From Bacteroidales bacterium (GTDB lineage: Bacteria; Bacteroidota; Bacteroidia; Bacteroidales; Bacteroidaceae): a DNA stretch of 23,689 nucleotides. Below the pieces are notes generated by a model. The model did no database searches, had not been told where the DNA came from, and saw nothing but the letters and a program-made list of their open reading frames with translations. The translations under genes and the position numbers were made by a program. Positions within the stretch are counted from its first letter, which is position 1. Each line of letters opens with the position of its first letter. The stretch covers positions 1-23,689 of the forward strand of contig SFEP01000038.1 in NCBI GenBank assembly GCA_004557185.1, given 5' to 3'. This document shows, piece after piece, positions 6,441 through 13,734 of this stretch.

Positions 6441-8294
6441 CTACGAGCGCCCGGCGTGCAGGCTGCCGGCATGCGCCACGCTGCGGAAGGTATGCTTGGT
6501 GGAGTTTCTGCGTCTCAGGGTATCGTGGCGCGCACTGAGCGTGAAGAGTTGGTGGCGGAAACGGTTGGCCTCAAGCGAGAGTGCTGCCTGGACCGCATGC
6601 CACTGCCCCACCCCATGCTGCCACGTGGCAGGAAGGAGACGCGCCTCGGCCTTACCCTTGACACGGCCGGTTGCCACCTTTTGAGGGAAAGCCTTGCCCT
6701 TGAGCAGCAACGATGTGGCTTGCTGCACGGCTGGGTCGGATTGTCCGGTATAGGCGGCAGCCATATTCTCATCAAGGGCATCGGAGAGGATGGAAGCTGT
6801 GATGTATTGCTCTAAGAGTCTGTAGGACTTACGTATCATAAGGTTGCGGCGCTTCAGTCCTCCCTTTTCAGCGAAACGCACGAACTGCTCCACCACACCT
6901 TTACGCCTTAAGTAATTCTGCACTGCCTTATAGTCGGCACATTTGGCCAAATCCTTACGGTGCATGTCGGTGAACTCGTAGGCAAACTGAAATAGGAGAC
7001 CGGTGAAGTAGGCTTCCTTGAAATAGGTGGTCATGCCGAGTGTGTCGCGTGCCACAAAGATGTCGGGGATGATGCCACCGCCACCGTAGACCGTGCGACC
7101 AAGGCGTGTATGATACTTCTCGCCCGTCGTCTTCACACTATCGGCCGAGAAATACTCGCCATGTTCGGCACGTGTAAGCAGGTCGGCTTCATAGTCTTCC
7201 TCCTGTCCTGGCGTGTAAGGCTTCTGCACGCAACGACCCGAGGGGGTATAGTAACGGGCTGTAGTAAGGCGGAGCATGGAGCCATCGGGAAACTCAATGG
7301 GCACCTGCACGAGGCCTTTACCGAAACTGCGCCGCCCGATGATGGTACCGCGGTCGTTGTCCTGTATGGCACCGGCAAAGATTTCGCTGGCCGAAGCCGA
7401 GGTTTCATCCACCAGCACCACAAGGGGCAACGACTGATAAGCACCGCGCCCATCTGTGCGGTACTCCTTACGCTGCGACTTGCGACCTTGGGTGTAAACA
7501 ATGAGTTGGTTCTTAGGCAGGAACTCGTTGACTAACTGCACGGCCGTTTCCATATAGCCGCCTGGATTGCCTCGCAGGTCGATGATGAGGTTGGTGAAAG
7601 CATCGGTTTGCAACTGCGCCAGCGCTGCCAGGAACTCTGCGTAGGTGGTTTCGCCGAAACTACTGATGCGGATGTAGCCCACACCTGGGGCGGGGCTGTA
7701 AGTAGCATCTACCGTTTTAACAGGAACCTCGCCGCGGGTAATGCGATACACCTTCTCGGCCTTGATGCCGGCACGGCTAATGCCCAGCTTGACTTCGGTG
7801 CCGCCTACGCCACGCAGGCGCTTCATGGTGCCGTCGTTGGTAATGCTGTCGCCCACATATTTCTCGCCATCGATGGTGACGATGCGGTCGCCAGCCTGCA
7901 AACCCACGTACTCAGACGGACCGCCCTTGAGCACCCGCACCACGCGGATAGTATCCTTATAAATGGTGAACTGCACGCCGATGCCCGAGAAACTACCGCG
8001 CAGTTCCTGCATGCTCTGCTCCACCTCGGCCGCAGAGATATAGGTGGAGTGCGGGTCCAGTTCCTTGAGTATCTTCGGCAGAGCCTTTTCCACGAGATCG
8101 GTAAGATTGACGGAGTCGACATACTGGTCGTCTATGAGATGGAAAAGGTCGATAACCTTGTTGCTTGAATTGTTGACAATGCTCAGCCGTTTGCCAGCAA
8201 AATGGTTGGCAAAGAAACTACCCAAGAGGATGCCTACGACCACGCCGCACGACAAGAAAAAGGGCACGAACCTGTTTTTGTTTGCTTTGAGCAT
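6441..8294 (-). CDS. ctpA: C-terminal processing protease, S41 family with PDZ domain
   Basis: 617 residues from the ATG at 8294. An ATG at 8330 would overlap the dCMP deaminase stop. Residues about 10-27 are a hydrophobic anchor, so the protease likely faces the periplasm. A PDZ domain spans about 100-180 (GIGVQFTI, GLQAGDRIVTIDG) and the S41 domain follows (YIRISSF, IIDLRGNPGG). Alignment with E. coli Prc gives the catalytic dyad Ser301 (in SASASEIF) and Lys326 (in FGKG), separated by the same 25 residues, plus conserved D312. This family trims the C-termini of envelope proteins. The oddity is the last 85 or so residues (nucleotides 6444-6698), an Arg/His/Ala-rich stretch beyond where homologues I know end. 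It may be an extension or the result of a frameshift. Confidence 0.92.
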   Translation of the reverse strand: MLKANKNRFVPFFLSCGVVVGILLGSFFANHFAGKRLSIVNNSSNKVIDLFHLIDDQYVDSVNLTDLVEKALPKILKELDPHSTYISAAEVEQSMQELRGSFSGIGVQFTIYKDTIRVVRVLKGGPSEYVGLQAGDRIVTIDGEKYVGDSITNDGTMKRLRGVGGTEVKLGISRAGIKAEKVYRITRGEVPVKTVDATYSPAPGVGYIRISSFGETTYAEFLAALAQLQTDAFTNLIIDLRGNPGGYMETAVQLVNEFLPKNQLIVYTQGRKSQRKEYRTDGRGAYQSLPLVVLVDETSASASEIFAGAIQDNDRGTIIGRRSFGKGLVQVPIEFPDGSMLRLTTARYYTPSGRCVQKPYTPGQEEDYEADLLTRAEHGEYFSADSVKTTGEKYHTRLGRTVYGGGGIIPDIFVARDTLGMTTYFKEAYFTGLLFQFAYEFTDMHRKDLAKCADYKAVQNYLRRKGVVEQFVRFAEKGGLKRRNLMIRKSYRLLEQYITASILSDALDENMAAAYTGQSDPAVQQATSLLLKGKAFPQKVATGRVKGKAEARLLPATWQHGVGQWHAVQAALSLEANRFRHQLFTLSARHDTLRRRNSTKHTFRSVAHAGSLHAGRS

Positions 8295-8317
8295 AATGTG
8301 ATAATCCGTCTGTTCAG

Positions 8318-8755
8318 TTATTCGGGGCACTCGATTTTCCTTACTTCCACACCAGCCTCACGCAGCAGGTCGATGCCATCAGTCAGACGATAACTGCGGG
8401 CATAGACTACTTTCTTGATGCCAGCCTGTATGATGAGCTTGGCGCATTCTATACAAGGGGAATCGGTGACGTAGAGTGTAGCGCCGTCGGAGTTATTGCC
8501 CGATCGGGCTATCTTGGTGATGGCGTTGGCTTCAGCATGCAGCACGTAGGGCAAGGTAAGTCCGTCTGCGCCCTCGCACACATTGGGAAAGCCTGAGGGC
8601 GTACCGTTAAAGCCGTCGCTGATAATCATCTTGTCCTTGACTATCAAGGCGCCCACTTGGCGGCGGGTGCAGTAGGAATTCTCAGCCCATATCTTGGCCA
8701 TACGCAGGTAGCGCTGGTCGAGCAGGGTGTTCTTTTCGTTTGCCTCGATATCCAT
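8318..8755 (-). CDS. dCMP deaminase (ComEB-like, zinc-dependent)
   Basis: 145 residues. It belongs to the cytidine/deoxycytidylate deaminase family, which turns dCMP into dUMP and so feeds dTMP synthesis. The zinc site is plain: H73-A-E75 (HAEANA, with the catalytic glutamate) and P100-C101-I-E-C104. GALIVKDKMIISDGFNGTPSGF is the substrate-binding region typical of dCMP deaminases and ComEB. It lies 32 bp after the M3 peptidase gene and 23 bp before the S41 protease gene. This is a tight leftward run that I recall as a common arrangement in Bacteroidales. There is no functional link to the proteases beyond co-transcription. Confidence 0.93.
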   Translation of the reverse strand: MDIEANEKNTLLDQRYLRMAKIWAENSYCTRRQVGALIVKDKMIISDGFNGTPSGFPNVCEGADGLTLPYVLHAEANAITKIARSGNNSDGATLYVTDSPCIECAKLIIQAGIKKVVYARSYRLTDGIDLLREAGVEVRKIECPE

Positions 8756-8787
8756 AATACTTGGTTGTGTAGGTGTCGGTAAATGAT

Positions 8788-10839
8788 TTACTTGATTCCG
8801 TCACGTTCAAGCAGGGCCTCAATGGTAGGCTCCTGCCCGCGGAACCGCAGATAGAGTTGCATGGGCGGTTCGGTGCCGCCGCGCGACAGAACGTGCTGAC
8901 GGAAGGAGGCGGCCACCTCGGTATTGAAGATGCCATGCCGCTTGAAGTAGGCAAAGGCATCGGCATCGAGGAGTTCGGCCCACTTGTAACTGTAATAGCC
9001 CGCAGCATAGCCTCCCGACATGATGTGGCCAAACTGCACCGTCATGCAAGTGCCATCTACATGCGGCAGCAGTTGGGCGCGTTGCCAGGCTTCGCATTCG
9101 AAGGTCTTCACATCCTGCGTGAAAGGCTCCTGCAGGGTGTAGTAAGCCATATCCAGCAGTCCGAACGACACCTGGCGCATGCAAGCATAGGCGGCCTGGA
9201 AACGGCGGCTTTTCTGTATGCGGTCGATGTAAGCCTGCGGGATGCACTCGCCTGTCTGATAATGGTAGGCAAAGCCGCGCAGGAACTCGGGCTCGACTGC
9301 GTAATTCTCCATAAACTGTGAGGGCAGTTCCACAAAGTCCCAATACACCGACGTGCCACTGAGGGCCTCATAGCGGGTCATGGCGAAAATGGCATGCAGG
9401 GCATGGCCAAACTCGTGCATGAACGTTTGCAACTCGCCGAGCGTAAGGAGTGAGGGGGTGTCAGCCGTGGGTTTGGTAAAATTCATCACAATGGCCACGT
9501 GCGGCCGGCGGGTGTTATCGGGCGTGGGCTGCTCATTGTCGGGTGCTAAGCAGGCTTCGTCCTGGAAACTCGTCATCCATGCACCACCCCTCTTTCCCTC
9601 GCGGGGAAAGAAATCGGCATAGAACAAGGCGAGAAACTTGCCCTCGGCATCAAACACCTCATAAGCCACCACATCGGGATGGTAAACGGGTATATACTTG
9701 TTCTGCTTGAAGGTAATGCCGTAGAGGCGCGTAGCCAGTCCGAACACGCCGCGCTGTACCTGCGACAGTTCAAGATAGGGGCGCAACATGTCGGGGTCGT
9801 AATCGTAGCGCTCCTTCTTTATCTTCTGCGAATAGAAACTGAAGTCCCATGGCATGAATTCGAAGTCGTCGCCCTCCTCAGCCACGGCTCGTTCGCGCAC
9901 CTCCTGTACCTCGCGCTCGGCAGGTTCCTTGTAATGGACAATGAGGGTGTCGAGCAACTGCATCACGTGTTCCTTGTCGGCAGCCATACGGTGACGCAAC
10001 GCATAGTCGGCGTAGTCAGTAAAGCCCAGCAACTGTGCCTTTTCGCGCCGCAGGTTCACGATATTCCGCACCACGTCGAAGTTGTTGGCATCGTTAGCGT
10101 GCGTGGCCCTCGTGTGATAGGCCATATAGAGTTCACGCCGGCGCTTGCGGTTCTCTGCATACATCATGAAAGGTCCAAAGCTCGGGGCTTTGAGGGTAAA
10201 CACCCAGCCGCCAAGCCCGCGCTCTTTGGCTTCCTCAGCGGCGGCCTTGCGGTGCATGTCGGGCAAGCCAGCCAGTTCTGCCTCATCGGTGATGTGCAAC
10301 ACGTAGGCGTTGGTTTCTTTCAACAGGTTCTGCGAAAACTGAAGGCCGAGCGTGGAGAGTTGCATGCTGATGTCGCGGTAGCGCTCCTTGCCTGCAGCAT
10401 CGAGTGCTGCTCCCGATCGCAGGAACCCGTCGTACGTATTATTCAGCAACATGCGCTGTTCATCGGTCAACGTGGCTGGTGCGTGCTCCTTGACGTAGCG
10501 CACACGGTCGAACAGAGCCTCATTGAGCATCATGCGGTTGCTGTGCTCAGTCAGCATGGGTGCCACCTCGTTGGTCAGGGCATCGAGTTCGTCGTTGGTC
10601 TCTGCCGAAGCCAGGTTATACATAATGGCGGTAGCACGCCCCAGCAGGTCGCCGCTCATGGCCAGCGGCTCGATGGTATTCTTGAATGTAGGCTTGTCTG
10701 CGCAGGCCAACAGACGTTCTATTTCTTTATTCTCTTCGTCCATCCCCTGCATGATGGCTTCGCGCATGTCCTGCACCGAGATGTCGGTGAAAGGGATGCA
10801 GCCGTGCAACGTATCGGGAGGTGTTATGATGGCGTTCAT
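8788..10839 (-). CDS. dcp: M3 family zinc metallopeptidase (peptidyl-dipeptidase Dcp / oligopeptidase type)
   Basis: 683 residues, normal for the family. M3 enzymes cleave short peptides in the cytosol, Dcp releasing C-terminal dipeptides. The HEFGH zinc motif is at 475-479 with E476 catalytic. The third ligand is probably E504 in WDFVELPSQ, the same spacing as in E. coli Dcp (470, 474, 499). GHIMSGGYAAGYYSYKWAELLDADAF near the C-terminus is the conserved substrate-binding segment. No signal peptide is present. It starts the run continuing through dCMP deaminase and the S41 protease. A TATATATAAGGA patch lies about 50-65 bp upstream of its start. Whether it is a strict dipeptidase or a broader oligopeptidase cannot be told from sequence. 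Confidence 0.92.
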   Translation of the reverse strand: MNAIITPPDTLHGCIPFTDISVQDMREAIMQGMDEENKEIERLLACADKPTFKNTIEPLAMSGDLLGRATAIMYNLASAETNDELDALTNEVAPMLTEHSNRMMLNEALFDRVRYVKEHAPATLTDEQRMLLNNTYDGFLRSGAALDAAGKERYRDISMQLSTLGLQFSQNLLKETNAYVLHITDEAELAGLPDMHRKAAAEEAKERGLGGWVFTLKAPSFGPFMMYAENRKRRRELYMAYHTRATHANDANNFDVVRNIVNLRREKAQLLGFTDYADYALRHRMAADKEHVMQLLDTLIVHYKEPAEREVQEVRERAVAEEGDDFEFMPWDFSFYSQKIKKERYDYDPDMLRPYLELSQVQRGVFGLATRLYGITFKQNKYIPVYHPDVVAYEVFDAEGKFLALFYADFFPREGKRGGAWMTSFQDEACLAPDNEQPTPDNTRRPHVAIVMNFTKPTADTPSLLTLGELQTFMHEFGHALHAIFAMTRYEALSGTSVYWDFVELPSQFMENYAVEPEFLRGFAYHYQTGECIPQAYIDRIQKSRRFQAAYACMRQVSFGLLDMAYYTLQEPFTQDVKTFECEAWQRAQLLPHVDGTCMTVQFGHIMSGGYAAGYYSYKWAELLDADAFAYFKRHGIFNTEVAASFRQHVLSRGGTEPPMQLYLRFRGQEPTIEALLERDGIK

Positions 10840-10886
10840 GATGGTGAATGAATGTGCGTGGCATGTGCCACAAAGCGGATGTTGTA

Positions 10887-10903
10887 TTCCTTATATATAT
10901 AAT
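10887..10903 (+). repeat. CTCCTTAT-TATATA motif, copy before dcp
   Basis: TTCCTTATATATATAAT on the plus strand, in the 79-bp gap between the TPR gene and the M3 peptidase gene, 48-64 bp upstream of the peptidase start. It belongs to the same recurrent word as the copies near 18121 and 20778. It might be an AT-rich leader that helps ribosome access, but its orientation relative to the gene differs from the copies before icd. Confidence 0.45.
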
Positions 10904-10918
10904 GGGGGGAGCAGCGTG

Positions 10919-12157
10919 CTATTGCAGCAGGCGTTCCACCTCTTCAAACTTCTTGCCTTCGTTAAGCCATAGGTAGAGTTGGTAAAGCAGGGGTGCCCAG
11001 CGTGCTTTGTCATCGGGCATGCGGCGGCGATATTCCTCAATGCTCTCCATGGCCTTACGGTAATAAATCTGCTGCTTTTTGTGTGCCTGCTTATAGGCCG
11101 CCGAACGTGCATCCTTAGGCAGGGAGACCATCGCGCCGAGTGCCGCATCGGCGGTACCCATATAATAATAGGCTTCGGCGCACAGCGTGTCGCATTGTTG
11201 CAGTTGCTCCGCCGTAGCCACCACTTCGTCGAAACGGCGCAAGTTCAGCAGGGCGTTGCAGCGAGCCACATAGGCCGCGGTACGCAGGGTATCAACTTCA
11301 AGCTGACGGTCACACAGGGTGAGCACGCGGGCATAATCGTGCTGTTGCAGATAGTAGTCGGTAAGACGTAGAAAGAAGGGCTGGCGTGTGGGATAATCCT
11401 CCCAAGCCTGCGTCAGGTAGTGCAGATACTGCGCTGTGTCCTTTCGGGCTTCGGCTGTGAAGGCAAGGCACTCCAACAGGTGGTCGCGCAGCCCTGAGTC
11501 GAGCATAGCCTGCACTTCGTAGCGGTGCACCTCGTCCCAGCACTGTGTGCGGTAGGCCGCCGACAGGTAGAGGGCAGCCTGCTTGCTCACCAAGGCTGGG
11601 CTGCGCTGCTCGCTGGGCAGGGTACGCTCACCCAGCGGCGAGAGCATCACGCCCACCGCCTCGCGCAGCAGAGGCATGGCCTGTGCATATTTGCCCTGTC
11701 GGTAAAAGTAGCGTGCGCCGGCATTGAGGTTTTTGAAATAGGTGCGCAGCATGTCCTGCACGAGTCGTTGTTGGCGGGGCTTAGTTCCCTCGTTGTCAAG
11801 GGCCGCCTGCTCTATGGAGTCGAGGCGCACTGCCTCGGCAATAATCTGATGGGTGGTGTTGAAGAAGGCTGCCGTGTCGTAGGGCTGCTTCAGGTACAAC
11901 TTGGTGTTTTGCGCGTCGTTCAGGCCGCGCTGTGCCTCGATGGCGTATTCACAAAGTTTCTCGTCGTTGCGATAAAGGGAGTCTTTACGCAGTTCTGCTA
12001 TTTGCTTGACGGCGTCACTGTATTTCTTTTCCTTCAATGCCGTCTTGATGGGCTTCAGTGCTTTCTGCGCATGGCCCGCTGCCGGACATACCAGCAGCAC
12101 GAGACACACCGTCAGGAGCACCATTGAATAGCGTTGGATACAGTTCTTCGTTGACAT
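10919..12157 (-). CDS. Secreted tetratricopeptide-like protein
   Basis: 412 residues from the ATG at 12157. The earlier ATG at 12295 gives an unlikely leader that runs through the upstream hairpin. The chosen start gives a good Sec signal peptide: basic N-terminus, VLLTVCLVLLV core, and likely cleavage after GHA (residue 30). The mature part is helical with repeats of the TPR type (YFYRQGKYAQAMPLLREA; YLQQHDYARVLTLCDRQLEVD; ARCNALLNLRRFDEVVATAEQL), so it probably binds other proteins in the periplasm or at the outer membrane. Its C-terminus (RRMPDDKARWAPLLYQLYLWL ... EEVERLL) matches that of the next TPR gene upstream, marking the two as paralogues. The function is unknown. Confidence 0.8.
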   Translation of the reverse strand: MSTKNCIQRYSMVLLTVCLVLLVCPAAGHAQKALKPIKTALKEKKYSDAVKQIAELRKDSLYRNDEKLCEYAIEAQRGLNDAQNTKLYLKQPYDTAAFFNTTHQIIAEAVRLDSIEQAALDNEGTKPRQQRLVQDMLRTYFKNLNAGARYFYRQGKYAQAMPLLREAVGVMLSPLGERTLPSEQRSPALVSKQAALYLSAAYRTQCWDEVHRYEVQAMLDSGLRDHLLECLAFTAEARKDTAQYLHYLTQAWEDYPTRQPFFLRLTDYYLQQHDYARVLTLCDRQLEVDTLRTAAYVARCNALLNLRRFDEVVATAEQLQQCDTLCAEAYYYMGTADAALGAMVSLPKDARSAAYKQAHKKQQIYYRKAMESIEEYRRRMPDDKARWAPLLYQLYLWLNEGKKFEEVERLLQ

Positions 12158-12257
12158 GGTTTGGTCAATCTTGTTGTAGTCGATGTGTGTTTGGGGGTAG
12201 CAGTTTGCGGCTGCTGCGGTTAGGATAGATGGCGAATGCAAAAGTGAGTTTGAAACA

Positions 12258-12303
12258 GGCGCGCAGTGCTTGGCTGCTGCTTGCGCTGTGTGCACTGCGC
12301 GCC
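12258..12303 (-). terminator. Hairpin between the two TPR genes, probable terminator of gyrA-TPR unit
   Basis: A perfect 12-bp inverted repeat (GGCGCGCAGTGC at 12258-12269, GCACTGCGCGCC at 12292-12303) with a 22-base loop. On the minus strand it lies about 46 bases past the TPR stop and is followed by TGTTTC and other T-rich bases rather than a pure U-tract. It likely ends or attenuates the gyrA-TPR transcript. I found no clear -7 box for the next gene in the rest of the gap. Confidence 0.65.
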
Positions 12304-12349
12304 GTTTCTGATAGTAGGAAGCTTAACTTATGCGTAAGTCGTCTGCATG

Positions 12350-13690
12350 TTAGTTGCCAGCTTGGTTAGCCTGTTCCAGCAGTGCATCCATTTCCTTGGC
12401 TTTGTCCTTTTCGCCCAAGTTGGAGTAAACCTGCTGCAGGGGCGATGCCCAGCGCTTGGGGTTGTCGGGCATGAGTTCGCGCAGGTGTTCCAGATAGCCC
12501 AACGCGCCCTGGTATATGGCACGTACTTCAGCCAGCTCCTTGTCGTAGATAGCCTTAGCCTTGGCATAGCCTGCTTCGCCCTTACCGGCGATGCGCTTGC
12601 CCGTACCTACATACTCAAACTTGCCGCTCTGAATGAGCTCGTATGCCTTGTTGATGTAGGCAGCACCGATGTTATAGAGGGCATCGGCAAAGTCGGGGTC
12701 AATGGCAAGTGCCTTTTCAAAGCTGGCGATAGCCTCGTCATACTGGCGCTTGATGTTGAGTTCGATAGCGCCCTTCATGAACCATGCGTTCTTGTTGTTG
12801 GGGTTAGCCGTTACCATCGACTGCGCCAGCTGTTCAGCCTCGGCTGTCTTGTGGTTCTGCATGTAGTAGTACAGCAAGTTCTGGCTGAAAGTAGTGGCCC
12901 CCGTGCGCTGGGCAGCTTCGGCCAAGGTCGAAACCCATGCGGCGGTGTCCTTCATTTCGCCCAAGGCAGCAAGTTTCATCTGGTAGTAGTCGTGCAGCGA
13001 TGCCGTGTCCTTCAGGGCCTCGTCGCAACTTCTCACCACAGCCTGCCAGTCTTTCTGCTGGTAAGCCAGGTAAGCCAGGTTGAAGCGCGTCTGCTGGTAG
13101 TTGGCAGCCTTCACGCGGTAGATGGAGTCACTCTCCTGCTGGGTGAACACGGGGTTCTTGGGGAAATCCAGGTACTTCTGGAAGTATTCCTGGCTCTTCG
13201 CCTTGTTGCCCATAGCGTTCATAAACATACCTGCGTAGTTGTAGTAGTCCATCATCTGCGTCAGGTAGAGTTTGTTCATGGTGGCAATGGTCTGCTCGGG
13301 TGCTACCTCACCTTTCTTATTGGGCTTGTTGTTCTCCTCCACGCTCTTGGTGAAGTAGATGACCGACTTGTCAAGATGGGTGCAGAATGCAAGCGTATCG
13401 AAGGGCAGTTGCTGCGCTGCGCGGTTGAGTTCGGGCGAGAACATCTTCTGGTGCAACTGGCCACCCAGGCTGTAGAGTTTGGCAAAAGCCGTGGTCTTAG
13501 GGTTGGCCAGGGCTGCCTCGAGCGTAGCGTCGGCTTCGTTATAAAGCACAAAGGCTCCGGGCTCGTCGTTGGCCTGCAGCAGGTTGTCGGCCTTCTTCAT
13601 TTTGTCCTGCACCTTCCAATAAGCATTGTTTTGTGCAGCGGCGCTGCCGGCTACCAGAAGCAGGGCGGCACCTAAAAGCAATCTTTTCAT
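12350..13690 (-). CDS. Secreted tetratricopeptide repeat protein
   Basis: 446 residues. A clear signal peptide (MKRLLLGAALLLVAGSAAAQ, cleavage after A19) sends it to the periplasm or beyond; there is no lipobox cysteine. TPR-type repeats occur through the mature part, the clearest being NAWFMKGAIELNIKRQYDEAIASFEKALAIDPDFADALYNIGAAYINKAYEL in the C-terminal half. The ending MPDNPKRWASPLQQVYSNLGEKDKAKEMDALLEQ is like that of the downstream TPR protein. It starts 44 bp after gyrA with no terminator between them, so it is probably co-transcribed with gyrA. It is likely a scaffold in envelope processes; no enzyme signature is present and the partner is unknown. Confidence 0.85.
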   Translation of the reverse strand: MKRLLLGAALLLVAGSAAAQNNAYWKVQDKMKKADNLLQANDEPGAFVLYNEADATLEAALANPKTTAFAKLYSLGGQLHQKMFSPELNRAAQQLPFDTLAFCTHLDKSVIYFTKSVEENNKPNKKGEVAPEQTIATMNKLYLTQMMDYYNYAGMFMNAMGNKAKSQEYFQKYLDFPKNPVFTQQESDSIYRVKAANYQQTRFNLAYLAYQQKDWQAVVRSCDEALKDTASLHDYYQMKLAALGEMKDTAAWVSTLAEAAQRTGATTFSQNLLYYYMQNHKTAEAEQLAQSMVTANPNNKNAWFMKGAIELNIKRQYDEAIASFEKALAIDPDFADALYNIGAAYINKAYELIQSGKFEYVGTGKRIAGKGEAGYAKAKAIYDKELAEVRAIYQGALGYLEHLRELMPDNPKRWASPLQQVYSNLGEKDKAKEMDALLEQANQAGN

Positions 13691-13734
13691 AGGAATAAAT
13701 TATTAAGGGGTTTTTGAATGCTGTTTTACTGCCC

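Noticed and set aside
12347..13675. 442-codon open frame antisense to the TPR gene
   Set aside because: The minus-strand frame has a clear signal peptide and TPR repeats; the plus frame has neither and is a shadow.
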